Assembly (NCBI RefSeq): GCF_018080005.1
Contig: NZ_CP073015.1
Coordinates: 2,694,501-2,758,500, forward strand
Origin: Flavobacterium sp. CS20
GTDB lineage: Bacteria > Bacteroidota > Bacteroidia > Flavobacteriales > Flavobacteriaceae
Reading direction: 5' to 3'
DNA: 64,000 nucleotides
This document shows, one piece after another, positions 37,169 through 46,608 of this stretch. The translations under genes and the position numbers were made by a program. The first letter of the stretch is position 1. Every line of letters starts with the position of its first letter. The notes under the pieces were generated by a model. It worked only from the letters and a program-made list of their open reading frames with translations, was not told the DNA's origin and made no database searches.

Positions 37169-38656
37169 ATGAAAATATACGCCTTTCTCCTTTTATGTTT
37201 TGTTTTGGTTATAACCACTTCAAAATTAAAAGCCCAAAACAACCAACTTGATTCTTTACAAACACAAAATGACAGCATCCAATCATTTACCTCAACAGAA
37301 AAAACACTAAAGATAGGTGATATTGAAAAAGCACCACAAAAAATTATTCCTATAGAAGGCTTTAGCTTTAAAAGTTTGTGGCGTGGTCTTTTAGGAATGT
37401 TTGTTTTGTTGACTATTGCATTTGCTTTTAGTGCCAATCGAAAAGTCATCAGTTGGCGTACGGTTATTATTGGGTTAATTTTACAGTTGATATTGGCTTT
37501 TGGTATTTTAGAAATAGAATGGGTAAAAGCTATTTTTGATTTTGTCGGCAATATTTTTGTTCAAATCTTAAACTTTACAGCAGCTGGCGACGAATTTTTG
37601 TTGGGTGATTTGATGGATCAAGACACTTATGGTTATATCTTTTTGTTTCAAGTTTTACCAACCATCATTTTTTTCTCGGCTTTAACTTCAATTTTATTTT
37701 ATCTCGGCATCATACAAGTTGTTGTTCGTGGTTTAGCCTGGCTTCTTTCTAAAGCTTTAGGCGTTTCAGGTGCTGAAGCTTTAAGCGTTGCTGGTAATAT
37801 TTTTCTCGGGCAAACCGAATCACCTTTAATGATAAAAGCTTATCTAGAACGCATGACACGTTCAGAAATTTTATTAGTAATGATTGGTGGTATGGCTACA
37901 GTAGCAGGTGGTGTTTTAGTCGCTTATATCGGTTTTTTAGGTGGTAATAATCCAGCTATGCGATTAGAGTTTGCAAGGCATTTATTAGCCGCTTCGGTAA
38001 TGGTCGCACCTGGTGCTATTGTCATTTCAAAAATTCTTTATCCGCAACAAGCTAAAGTTGACAATTCAGCAGAAGTATCTATGGATAAAATTGGCTCTAA
38101 TATTTTAGATGCCATTGCCAATGGCACAACCGAAGGCTTGCGATTGGCCGCTAATGTTGGTGCAATGCTATTGGTATTTGTGGCTTTAATTGCTATGATC
38201 AATTACGGGTTAGACGCTTTTGGCGGTCTTGTAGGTTTAAACGATTTTGTAGCTCAAAACACACCATATGAAAAATTTTCTCTCGAAGCTATATTAGGCA
38301 CTATTTTTTATCCTGTAATGTGGTTAATAGGTGTTGCAAAAGAAGATTCAATGTTGATGGGACAACTTTTAGGTATAAAACTGGTTGCCAGTGAATTTGT
38401 TGGCTATATTCAATTGGCTGAGCTAAAGGATTTGGGTAGTGCTATTCATTTTAAATATGAAAAGTCTATCATTATGGCGACTTATATGCTTTGTGGTTTT
38501 GCCAACTTTGCTTCTATTGGTATTCAGATTGGTGGTATTGGGTCTTTAGCACCAGGGCAACGCAAAACTTTATCACAGTTTGGTATGCGTGCTTTGCTTG
38601 GTGGCACATTAGCATCACTGATGTCTGCAACAATAGCTGGAATGATTTTAGGCTGA
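37169..38656 (+). CDS. NupC/CNT-family nucleoside transporter
   Basis: The 495-residue protein has a short signal-like N-terminal helix and a low-complexity stretch (to about residue 65), then the CNT fold. Conserved segments include GVSGAEALSVAGNIFLGQTESPLMIKAYL (shown in two parts: GVSGAEALSVAGN and GQTESPLMIKAY), MATVAGGVLVAYIGFLGG, and the C-terminal CGFANFASIGIQIGGIG. This is a Na+- or H+-coupled nucleoside permease. The N-terminal extension is common in Bacteroidota homologues. It is convergent with rodA. Confidence 0.93.
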   Translation: MKIYAFLLLCFVLVITTSKLKAQNNQLDSLQTQNDSIQSFTSTEKTLKIGDIEKAPQKIIPIEGFSFKSLWRGLLGMFVLLTIAFAFSANRKVISWRTVIIGLILQLILAFGILEIEWVKAIFDFVGNIFVQILNFTAAGDEFLLGDLMDQDTYGYIFLFQVLPTIIFFSALTSILFYLGIIQVVVRGLAWLLSKALGVSGAEALSVAGNIFLGQTESPLMIKAYLERMTRSEILLVMIGGMATVAGGVLVAYIGFLGGNNPAMRLEFARHLLAASVMVAPGAIVISKILYPQQAKVDNSAEVSMDKIGSNILDAIANGTTEGLRLAANVGAMLLVFVALIAMINYGLDAFGGLVGLNDFVAQNTPYEKFSLEAILGTIFYPVMWLIGVAKEDSMLMGQLLGIKLVASEFVGYIQLAELKDLGSAIHFKYEKSIIMATYMLCGFANFASIGIQIGGIGSLAPGQRKTLSQFGMRALLGGTLASLMSATIAGMILG

Positions 38657-38658
38657 GA

Positions 38659-39915
38659 TTAGCTCCCCAATTTTTGTCTATCGGCATCAAGTTTTAAAAA
38701 GATAAAAATCAAAATTGTAAATCCCCATAAGCCTGAACCACCATAACTAAAAAAAGGCAACGGAATTCCAATGGTGGGAATCAATCCTGTAACCATCCCG
38801 ATGTTTACAAAAAAATGAATAAATATTATACCGAACACGCCATAGCCGTAAACCCGACTAAAAGTTCTTTTTTGACGTTCAGCAAGATATAGTATTCGAC
38901 TTAAAAAAGCTACAAAAAGCAGAACAACAATTGCACTTCCAACAAACCCAAATTCTTCACCGACGGTTGTAAAAATATAATCAGTATGTTGTTCAGGTAC
39001 AAATTTGCCCTGTTTTTGAGTGCCGTTTAAAAAACCTTTGCCTGTCAATCCACCACTTCCGATAGCCACTTCACTTTGATATAAATTATAACCGCTACTT
39101 TTTGTGTCTGCATTAGGGTTTATTAGCACTTCAAAGCGTTCTTTTTGGTGGGGTTTCAATACTGAATTATAAATAAAATTCACACTAAAAATAAAGCCGA
39201 AACATAAAATACCTATTAAAACGGGTTTTAAAATACTGTTTTTCCTTTTTTTTCTAAAATAAATAATGCTTATAAAGATAAGGCCAAATGCAATAGATGT
39301 AAGGGTTGAACCTAATACTAATACGCCTACAAAAATAGTTATAGCAAGTATAACACCCCAAATGTAAAACCCTGGCAAACCTTCTCTATATAAAGCTATA
39401 AGCAAAGAAAAATAAACCAAAGCACTACCTGTATCGGGTTGCAAAAGTATAAGTAAAACGGGAATAGCTATGATTAAAAAAACATTGACTTGATGTCTGA
39501 ATTTGTTGATATTTACATTAAGACCACTTAAATATTTAGCCACGGCGAGAACAACTGTTGCTTTTGCAAATTCGGCAGGTTGCAAACTAAAACTTCCAAA
39601 AGAATACCACGCCGTTTGACCATTTATGGTTTTTCCAAAAAACAATAAACCCAGCAAAAGTATGAGAGAAAAAACATAAATGATAGAGCTGAAACGTTCA
39701 TAAAATTTGCTTTCAATGGTTAAAACAAAAAGAATGATGACAAAACTTAAGATAATCCAAAGTAATTGTTTTCCATAAAAAGTAGATAAATCGAAGTAGT
39801 TCTTAGCTTCGGCGTCGGTCAAAGTTGTAGAATAAATACTCAACCACCCAAGTCCAACTAACAATGTAAAAAGCAAAATGCTTAACCAATCTATCTTAAA
39901 AAAAGTATTATTCAT
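38659..39915 (-). CDS. rodA: Rod-shape SEDS glycosyltransferase RodA
   Basis: The 418-residue polytopic protein has the SEDS-family pattern: a WYSFGSFSLQPAEFAKATVVL segment (WYSFGSFSLQPAEFAK) with the Glu/Lys of the active region, LLQPDTGSALVY, and the late PFFSYGGSGLWG loop. It polymerises lipid II for the elongasome, working with the class B PBP encoded next to it. It overlaps the mrdA end by 8 bp. The length is somewhat above average. Confidence 0.94.
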   Translation of the reverse strand: MNNTFFKIDWLSILLFTLLVGLGWLSIYSTTLTDAEAKNYFDLSTFYGKQLLWIILSFVIILFVLTIESKFYERFSSIIYVFSLILLLGLLFFGKTINGQTAWYSFGSFSLQPAEFAKATVVLAVAKYLSGLNVNINKFRHQVNVFLIIAIPVLLILLQPDTGSALVYFSLLIALYREGLPGFYIWGVILAITIFVGVLVLGSTLTSIAFGLIFISIIYFRKKRKNSILKPVLIGILCFGFIFSVNFIYNSVLKPHQKERFEVLINPNADTKSSGYNLYQSEVAIGSGGLTGKGFLNGTQKQGKFVPEQHTDYIFTTVGEEFGFVGSAIVVLLFVAFLSRILYLAERQKRTFSRVYGYGVFGIIFIHFFVNIGMVTGLIPTIGIPLPFFSYGGSGLWGFTILIFIFLKLDADRQKLGS

Positions 39916-41797
39916 TGAGATTAAGATTCTCTAAAATGCTATCATTTTTGACCATAAAATCTATTTTTTCATAATCTTCTTTAGGGCTATTTTCTAAAAG
40001 CCAAGTTTCCATATCAGTTCTTGTAATTTTACCTTTTATGTATCTTTCAATCATCAAACTGGCTATTCTACCAGCATAACGCGAACCCCAATAGCCGTGT
40101 TCAATAAATACAGCAATAGCTATCTTTGGATTATCTACTGGAGCAAAAGCCACAAAAATGGAATGGTCTTTAAGTTGAACAACTTTACCATCTATTACTT
40201 TTTTGTTTTCTGCCGTTCCTGTTTTTCCTCCTATTTCTATGCCAGGGATTTGTAAATATTTTGCAGTTCCATATTTATAAACTTGATGCATCCCTTCTAC
40301 AATAGGCTCAAAATGTTTTTTGTCAATTGTGGTGTAATGTTTTTTGGTATAAGTTGTATCTTTTATAGCATTGCCTTCAATAGATTTTAAAATATGCGGT
40401 TTGATATACCAACCTCGATTAGCAATAGTCGCTGTCATGTTTGCTAATTGAATAGGTGTAGCTAAAACTTCGCCTTGACCGATGGCATTTGAAATAGTGG
40501 CTGTTGCATACCATTTATAAGTCGGGTAATTATACATTCGGTTGTAATAGGATGAATCGGGAATAAACCCCTTACGACCAATGGGTAAGTCATAACCTAA
40601 ATATTGACCTAAACCAAAACTTTTCAGATGATTGTGCCAAACTTCTATACCTTGTTGTGGAGTTTCAAAATTGTTGATAGTATTGAGATAAATTCGCGAA
40701 AAATAAGAATTACAAGAATGTGCAATTCCCGTTATCATATTGATAGGATTGGGATGATGATGACACCCTAAGACTTTTCCTCTTGCGTATTGAAACCCAC
40801 CGTAGCAAGTGTAGCTGTCCTTAATATCTACAGCACCTTCTTGTAAAGCTATAAGACCCGTCAAGACTTTAAAAGGCGAGCCTGGAGCGTATTGTGCTTG
40901 CAAAGCTCTGTTGTATAGGGGTTTGGTAATGGTGTCGTAATATAATTTCGTATAATTTCTCGATCGTTTTCTGCCAATAAGAAAACTTGGTTCATAAGTT
41001 GGTTCAGTGATTAAAGTCAATATTTCTCCTGACTGAGGCTCGATAGCAACAATTCCACCTCGTTTATTTTTCATCAATTTTTTGCCATAAGCCTGAAGTT
41101 TGGCATCAATAGCTATCGTTAAGTCTTTTCCTTTTTGAGGTAAGGTATCATATTGACCGTTTTTAAAAGAGCCTAAATCATTATTAAATCGGTCTTTTTG
41201 TATGTATTTTACACCTCTTACACCTCTTAATTTTTTTTCGTAATACTGTTCTACACCTTGTCGCCCAATTAAATCTCCAGAGTGATAGTAAGGTTTTTCT
41301 CTAATATCTTTATTGGAGACTTCTTGGATATATCCCAAAAAGTTTGCTCCTAAATCTAATTGATAATCTCTTAAAGAACGTTTTTGAATGTAAAAACCCT
41401 CAAATTTATACATGTTTTCTTGTAGATAAGCATATTCAGATTTTGTGAGTTGTGCGGTTATCAGCGAAGGTGCATAATAAGAATATCGTTTGGCTTTTTC
41501 TATTCTTTTGATTAGCGTTTTTTTATCTAAACTTAAAAGCTTTGCCAATTCTACTGTGTCAAAAGCATCAAGGTCTCTGGGGACAAGCATGACGTCGTAG
41601 GCTGGTTGATTGCCAGCAAGCAAAACCCCATTTCTATCATAAATATAGCCACGTTGTGGATAATCGTATTCCACTTTAATAGCTAAGTTTTCTGATATAT
41701 CTGTATAAGAATCACTAAAAACCTGAAGGTACAACAGTCTTATAAGGAATATTAGAGCTGAAAAAAAAATCAATATATATGGAAAAAATCTTCTCAT
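39908..41797 (-). CDS. mrdA: Penicillin-binding protein 2 (elongation transpeptidase)
   Basis: The 629-residue protein has an N-terminal anchor (about residues 5-22), a pedestal region (DYPQRGYIYDRNGVLLAGN), and the transpeptidase domain. The active-site motifs are SPFK (SxxK, in YAPGSPFKVLTG), SCNS (SxN) and KTGTAE (KTG). It crosslinks peptidoglycan during rod elongation with RodA. It starts at the end of mreD (1 bp overlap). Confidence 0.96.
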   Translation of the reverse strand: MRRFFPYILIFFSALIFLIRLLYLQVFSDSYTDISENLAIKVEYDYPQRGYIYDRNGVLLAGNQPAYDVMLVPRDLDAFDTVELAKLLSLDKKTLIKRIEKAKRYSYYAPSLITAQLTKSEYAYLQENMYKFEGFYIQKRSLRDYQLDLGANFLGYIQEVSNKDIREKPYYHSGDLIGRQGVEQYYEKKLRGVRGVKYIQKDRFNNDLGSFKNGQYDTLPQKGKDLTIAIDAKLQAYGKKLMKNKRGGIVAIEPQSGEILTLITEPTYEPSFLIGRKRSRNYTKLYYDTITKPLYNRALQAQYAPGSPFKVLTGLIALQEGAVDIKDSYTCYGGFQYARGKVLGCHHHPNPINMITGIAHSCNSYFSRIYLNTINNFETPQQGIEVWHNHLKSFGLGQYLGYDLPIGRKGFIPDSSYYNRMYNYPTYKWYATATISNAIGQGEVLATPIQLANMTATIANRGWYIKPHILKSIEGNAIKDTTYTKKHYTTIDKKHFEPIVEGMHQVYKYGTAKYLQIPGIEIGGKTGTAENKKVIDGKVVQLKDHSIFVAFAPVDNPKIAIAVFIEHGYWGSRYAGRIASLMIERYIKGKITRTDMETWLLENSPKEDYEKIDFMVKNDSILENLNLNE

Positions 41798-42297
41798 TAG
41801 GGTTTAAATAATCTCAGAATTATTATAATTAAAATTGAACTAAATATACTTGAATATATAGTATTTTTTAAAATATCCAAGGCATAGTTTATGCTAAAAT
41901 ATTCCAAAGAAAACATTAAAAAATGATGTATTAACACCATCAACACCACGTAAATGATTTGTTTACTAAAATCTGCTTTTTTTAAATTTACACTATTGTA
42001 ATCGTAGCTCAAACCAAATGACAATCTTAAAATAACTGGTCTAAGATAAGCTATTATCAAAGTGGAGCCAGCATGAACGCCACCAGTATCATTAAACAAA
42101 TCTATCGTAATTCCTAAAACAAATGCTATGAGTAAAAGGTATAATCTGTTGATATCAAAGGGCAACATCAATATAAACATCATATAAATATAAGGATTAA
42201 TATAACCTGACAAAAGCACATAGTCTAAAACAAGCACCTGAACGAGTACTAAAAGTATGAATTGTATGATATATTTTATATTAAAACTATTCATCAT
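41797..42297 (-). CDS. mreD: Rod shape-determining protein MreD
   Basis: The 166-residue protein has four to five hydrophobic helices and the operon position of MreD, between mreC and mrdA. The segment LFNDTGGVHAGSTLIIAYLRP is typical of Bacteroidota MreD. Sequence conservation is low in this family, so position weighs heavily. Overlap with both neighbours is 1-11 bp. Confidence 0.9.
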   Translation of the reverse strand: MMNSFNIKYIIQFILLVLVQVLVLDYVLLSGYINPYIYMMFILMLPFDINRLYLLLIAFVLGITIDLFNDTGGVHAGSTLIIAYLRPVILRLSFGLSYDYNSVNLKKADFSKQIIYVVLMVLIHHFLMFSLEYFSINYALDILKNTIYSSIFSSILIIIILRLFKP

Positions 42298-43096
42298 TCG
42301 TGTCTAATAAACGTTTGGCTTCTTTTATTTTTTTAGGAATGATAACATAGGCATGATTGATATTGGTCATGTCCTCAAATAGGTTGACTTCTATATTGTA
42401 GTAACCAATATTTTCATTTAGCTCATAATCTTTAATTAACCCAATTGGAATATTTTCGGGAAATATTAATGAGTTGCTACCCGTTACAATTGTATCGCCA
42501 ACAATAAAACTTGCAGAGCGCGGCAGATCTTGAAGGTAAATGGTATTAGGGCTTAAGCCATCCCACTGAAGTGAACCAAAATGGTTGCTACCTTTTAATT
42601 TTGCATTGATTGATAAATTTGTATTAAGTATTGAAATAACTCTTGAATAGTTTTTAGTGCTTTTTTCAACAATACCAAGAATTCCGTTTGGTAAACTTAC
42701 AGCATAATTTACATCAACGCCATCGCTTAAACCTTTATTGATGAGGACATAATTATCTACTTTAGAATATGAATTGGAAATGACCTGACAAGGTTTAAAA
42801 ATATAAAGTGAATCTAAAAAAACAGTATCGTTTTCAGCAAGTTTGATATTATACAAACGTTGTTTCAAATAAATGTTTTCGAGCTGGAGTTTTTCATTTT
42901 CTATATCGAGCTCAAAATATTTAGTAAAATTATATCTCACATCTAATAAAAAAGCAGAAAATATATTAGTTGAAGATATCCATTTTGACTTGTGATAAGT
43001 GTGAGATTGAATAGTAAGCTGAATAGATATGACAAACAGCACAACAAATAAAATTCCTACTTTGTTTCGGATAAAGAACTTTATAATCTCTTGCAT
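42287..43096 (-). CDS. mreC: Rod shape-determining protein MreC
   Basis: The 269-residue protein has an N-terminal transmembrane helix (about 12-32), a coiled-coil (about 60-95) and a C-terminal beta domain with VLINKGLSDGVDVNYAV and the GSNHFGSLQWDGLSP loop. It bridges the periplasmic peptidoglycan machinery and MreB. It lies 10 bp after mreB. Confidence 0.92.
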   Translation of the reverse strand: MQEIIKFFIRNKVGILFVVLFVISIQLTIQSHTYHKSKWISSTNIFSAFLLDVRYNFTKYFELDIENEKLQLENIYLKQRLYNIKLAENDTVFLDSLYIFKPCQVISNSYSKVDNYVLINKGLSDGVDVNYAVSLPNGILGIVEKSTKNYSRVISILNTNLSINAKLKGSNHFGSLQWDGLSPNTIYLQDLPRSASFIVGDTIVTGSNSLIFPENIPIGLIKDYELNENIGYYNIEVNLFEDMTNINHAYVIIPKKIKEAKRLLDTNDE

Positions 43097-43106
43097 GCAT
43101 ATTCAT

Positions 43107-44137
43107 TTATTTGATTAACACAGGCTTAAAGCGTTCAAGATCTTTTAGAGTAATGCCAGTACCTCTTACAATAGCTCTTAAAGGGTCTTCGGCAATAAAA
43201 ACAGGAAGATCGGTTTTTTGAGAGAGTCTTTTATCTAAGCCTCTTAGCATAGAACCGCCACCTGCCAAGTAAATACCAGTATTGTAGATATCAGTCGCCA
43301 ACTCAGGTGGTGTTTGAGACAAGGTTTCCATTACGGCATCTTCCACTCGTAGAATAGATTTGTCTAAAGCTTTAGCGATTTCACGGCTAGATATTTCTAC
43401 TTGTTTTGGTTTTCCTGTCAACAAGTCTCGTCCTTGCACACTCATATCTTCAGGAGGAGTTTCCAAATCTTCTGTCGCCGCCCCAATTTGTATTTTTATC
43501 TTTTCTGCGGTTCGTTCACCTACAAAAAGATTGTCTCTTGCGTGCGCATATAATAGATAATATCATTGGTAAAAACATCGCCAGCAATTTTAACAGATTT
43601 GTCACAAACAATTCCGCCGAGTGCAATCACAGCAATTTCTGTGGTTCCACCGCCAATGTCCACAATCATATTGCCTTTGGGTTGCATGATATCAACACCA
43701 ATACCAATAGCGGCAACCATAGGTTCGTGAATTAAATAGACTTCTTTGCCATTAACACGTTCTGCACTATCTTTTACCGCTCGCATTTCCACTTCTGTAA
43801 TACCACTTGGGATACATATTACCATGCGTAATGATGGTGAAAACAAGCGTTTTTTTAAGGCTGGTATTTCTTTGATAAACATGCTTATCATTTGCTCACT
43901 GGCATCAAAATCTGCAATCACACCATCTTTTAATGGTCTAATGGTTTTTATATTCTCATGGGTTTTGCCTTGCATCATTGAAGCTTCTTTGCCAGCTGCA
44001 ATAATTTTTCCAGACACACGATCTCTGGCAACTATAGACGGTGCGTCTATAACGACTTTATCGTTGTGAATAATCAGTGTATTGGCTGTTCCTAAATCAA
44101 TCGCTATATCTTCGGTTAAAAAATCAAAAAAACCCAT
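43107..44137 (-). pseudogene. mreB: Rod-shape actin MreB, frameshifted
   Basis: The N-terminal frame (44137-43520) has the actin-like phosphate motifs DIAIDLGTANTLI and DIGGGTTEIAVI. It ends in a wrong-frame tail after YYMRTQ. The correct frame resumes as VGERTAEKIKIQIGAA and continues to SLSQKTDLPVF, with the C-terminal GTGITLKDLERF. The shift lies between about 43532 and 43546 (a net loss of one base, or gain of two). Repair gives about 342-343 residues, the normal size. MreB organises the elongasome, so loss would matter; see findings. Confidence 0.92.
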
Positions 44138-44161
44138 GCTTGTTGTTTAATAATCAATTGG

Positions 44162-44169
44162 CAAAAGTA
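44162..44169 (-). promoter_or_regulatory. Candidate -7 element (TACTTTTG) for mreBCD-mrdA-rodA
   Basis: On the minus strand TACTTTTG matches TAnnTTTG, 25 bp before the mreB start codon, in the 37-bp gap after purH. It could give mreB its own promoter apart from purH. Confidence 0.4.
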
Positions 44170-44174
44170 ATCAA

Positions 44175-45707
44175 TTAATGTTTAAAATGTCGTATTCCTG
44201 TCATCACCATGCTCATATTATTTTCATTACAATAATTGATGCTCAATTCATCTTTGATAGAGCCACCTGGTTGTATCACGGCAGATATTCCTGCTTTATC
44301 AGCAATCTCTACACAATCTGGGAATGGAAAAAACGCATCACTGGCCATGACTGCTCCTTTTAAGTCAAATTTGAAATGCTTTGATTTTTCAATACTTTGC
44401 TTGAGTGCATCTACACGTGAAGTTTGTCCAGTTCCACTTGCAATCAGTTGTTTGTTTTTAGCTAAAACAATGGTATTAGATTTGGTATGCTTACAAATTT
44501 TTGAAGCAAAAACTAAATCATCTATTTCAGTATCAGACGGCGATTTTTGAGTTACTGTTTTAAAATGTTCTTTTTGGTCGGTTTTTAAGTCTCTGTCTTG
44601 AACCAAAACACCATTAAGACAAGTTCTGATCATTTTGTTTTTAAAAGCACTTTGTTTTAAAATAAGAATTCTTCTGTTTTTCTTTCCTTTTAAAATTTCA
44701 AGGGCTTCGTCTTCAAATTTTGGTGCAATGACGACTTCACAAAACAGCTGATGAATTTCTTCAGCTGTTGCTTTGTCTATTTTAGTGTTTGCAACTAAAA
44801 TGCCACCAAAAGCCGAAACAGGATCGCCAGCCAGAGCATCTTTATAAGCTTCTAAAATTGTATCGCGTTGTGCCAAACCGCAAGCATTGTTATGTTTTAA
44901 AACGGCAAATGTTGGTGCTTCTCCTTGAAATTCGTTAATCAAATTTACCGCAAGATCTATGTCTAACAAATTGTTATAAGACAAAGCTTTGCCGTGCAAT
45001 TGCTCAAAAACCTCATCAGAATTACCATAGAAATTTGCATTTTGATGTGGGTTTTCGCCATAACGTAAAGGCATAACCTCTTTTTTAGACAATCTCAACT
45101 CTGCATTGGTTTGGGGTTGATTGAGATATCCAAATATTTTAGTATCATAATGAGATGAAACAGCAAAGGCATTAACGGCAAAAGCTTTTCGCTCTTCAAA
45201 ACTACTTTCAGCCACAGGCTTATTCAAAATATCTAAAACAGCTTGATAATCTGACTGAGAAGCCACACACAACACATCTTTATAGTTTTTGGCTCACGCA
45301 CGAATCAGTGAAATACCACCGATGTCTATTTTTTCAATAATATCTTCATGATTTGATCCCGAAGCTACCGTTTCTTCAAAAGGATAAAGGTCAACAATGA
45401 CCAAGTCTATTTCGGGGATGTCAAATTTGGTTAAAGTTTTTTTGTCACTTTCATTATCTCTTCTGCTTAAAATGCCACCAAAGACTTTTGGGTGAAGCGT
45501 TTTAACACGACCTCCGAGAATGGAAGGATAATTGGTAAGACTCTCTACAGCAGTTACCTTAGCACCACAAGATTCTATAAATTTTTGAGTGCCACCTGTA
45601 GAATATATTTGAATATTGTGTTTTTTTAAAGCTTCGATAATCGGCTCTAATCCATCTTTGTGAAATACAGAAATCAGAGCAGATTTTATAGGTTTTTGAG
45701 GATTCAT
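44175..45707 (-). CDS. purH: Bifunctional AICAR formyltransferase/IMP cyclohydrolase, with in-frame TGA
   Basis: The frame is open over 511 codons except for one TGA at codon 138 (45294-45296). The N-terminal IMP cyclohydrolase domain has KTLHPKVFGGIL and the segment before the stop is KIDIGGISLIRA. After it the same frame continues as AKNYKDVLCVASQSDY and carries the transformylase motifs MPLRYGENPHQNANF and LKHNNACG. The length is normal (510 residues). The codon at 138 is Ala or similar in other PurH proteins, so this is a nonsense change or an error, e.g. an insertion plus deletion of one base each. The enzyme finishes de novo purine synthesis. Confidence 0.9.
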
Positions 45708-45920
45708 AAGACTGTAAAATAGGTTTTTGCAAAGCTAAGTTTTTATAACTAAAAATGGCGTTATTTTAAACTTCAAATTGAACGTTTTCAAACAAAAATT
45801 AAAATTAATCATTCATATGCTTTGGATATTTTAACTTAAACCTTTTTATATACTGATATTCAGTTATTTACAGCACCATTTGAATAATTTAGAAATCTTT
45901 TAAAATAATCATCAAAAAAC

Positions 45921-45950
45921 TTGCATTTTACGTCAAAAAATCTATTTTTG
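45921..45950 (+). promoter_or_regulatory. Promoter TTG-N19-TATTTTTG for the DUF2795 gene
   Basis: TTG at 45921-45923, then 19 bp, then TATTTTTG at 45943-45950. Both match the Bacteroidota -33/-7 consensus with ideal spacing. The start codon follows 23 bp later. Confidence 0.65.
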
Positions 45951-45973
45951 CAGAAATATTAAAATTTAAAGAA

Positions 45974-46195
45974 ATGTACTGGACTTTAGAGTTAGCGTCA
46001 TATTTGAGTGATGCTCCTTGACCGGCAACCAAAGACGAATTGATAGACTATGCCATACGAACTGGTGCACCTCTTGAAGTAGTAGAAAATTTACAGTCTA
46101 TTGAAGATGAGGGTGATACTTACGATTCTATTGAAGAAATTTGGCCAGATTATCCTACTGATGAAGATTATCTCTGGAACGAAGATGAATATTAA
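45974..46195 (+). pseudogene. DUF2795 small protein with in-frame TGA
   Basis: The frame encodes 73 residues: MYWTLELASYLSDAP, then TGA (46019-46021), then PATKDELIDYAIRTG, EIWPDYPTDEDYLWNEDEY. As I recall, flavobacterial DUF2795 homologues have Trp at this position (DAPWPATKDEL), so TGG has become TGA. The family is short, acidic and very conserved in flavobacteria; its role is unknown. It has a strong promoter and terminator. A single-base error or a real stop are both possible. Confidence 0.85.
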
Positions 46196-46221
46196 ATGAT
46201 TTTCAAATAATTTAGTTATCC

Positions 46222-46247
46222 AAAGTCTCTTCAAAGAGACTTTTTTT
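46222..46247 (+). terminator. Rho-independent terminator after DUF2795
   Basis: AAAGTCTCTT and AAGAGACTTT form a perfect stem with a 2-nt core, followed by a T run. It lies 26 bp past the DUF2795 stop. Confidence 0.85.
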
Positions 46248-46608
46248 ATAAAATTTTTACATTTAATAAGATAATTTTGATGTCACAGCTTTTGGCAAAA
46301 CCAAATGTTTCAACATCGAACCTCTCGACAAGATTGAGCAAACTTAGTCGAGATGTAACTTGCTCACCACTCCTATAGAACTTAAACAAAATGATTTCAA
46401 TATCAATATGTTAACTAAAAATTAATTCACATAGGGTAGGTAAAATATTTTGAACACGCATGAGTTCTCTTTCAAACAAATTTCTGGTTTTAACACAACC
46501 TTGACAATTTGGCACAAAAAAAGATTAATCAACTAAATTTTAACGCAACTGACAATCTTAGCATACTTTTTGTTTTAACTTTGAAACTGCAAAAATTTAT
46601 AATCCATT
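46248..46608. other. Intergenic region before secA
   Basis: About 360 bp. A stretch at about 46318-46365 (TCGAACCTCTCGACAAG ... TAGTCGAGATG) resembles degenerate REP-like palindromes of flavobacteria. TAACTTTG at 46576-46583 is a possible -7 element 26 bp before secA. No gene is seen. Confidence 0.5.
46576..46583 (+). promoter_or_regulatory. Candidate -7 element (TAACTTTG) for secA
   Basis: TAACTTTG matches TAnnTTTG and lies 26 bp upstream of the secA start. No clear -33 TTG at the ideal distance. Confidence 0.4.

Noticed and set aside
45974..46195. TGA read as tryptophan (recoded genetic code)
   Set aside because: Trp is encoded by TGG throughout the window, TGA ends many genes normally, and no other conserved Trp is TGA.
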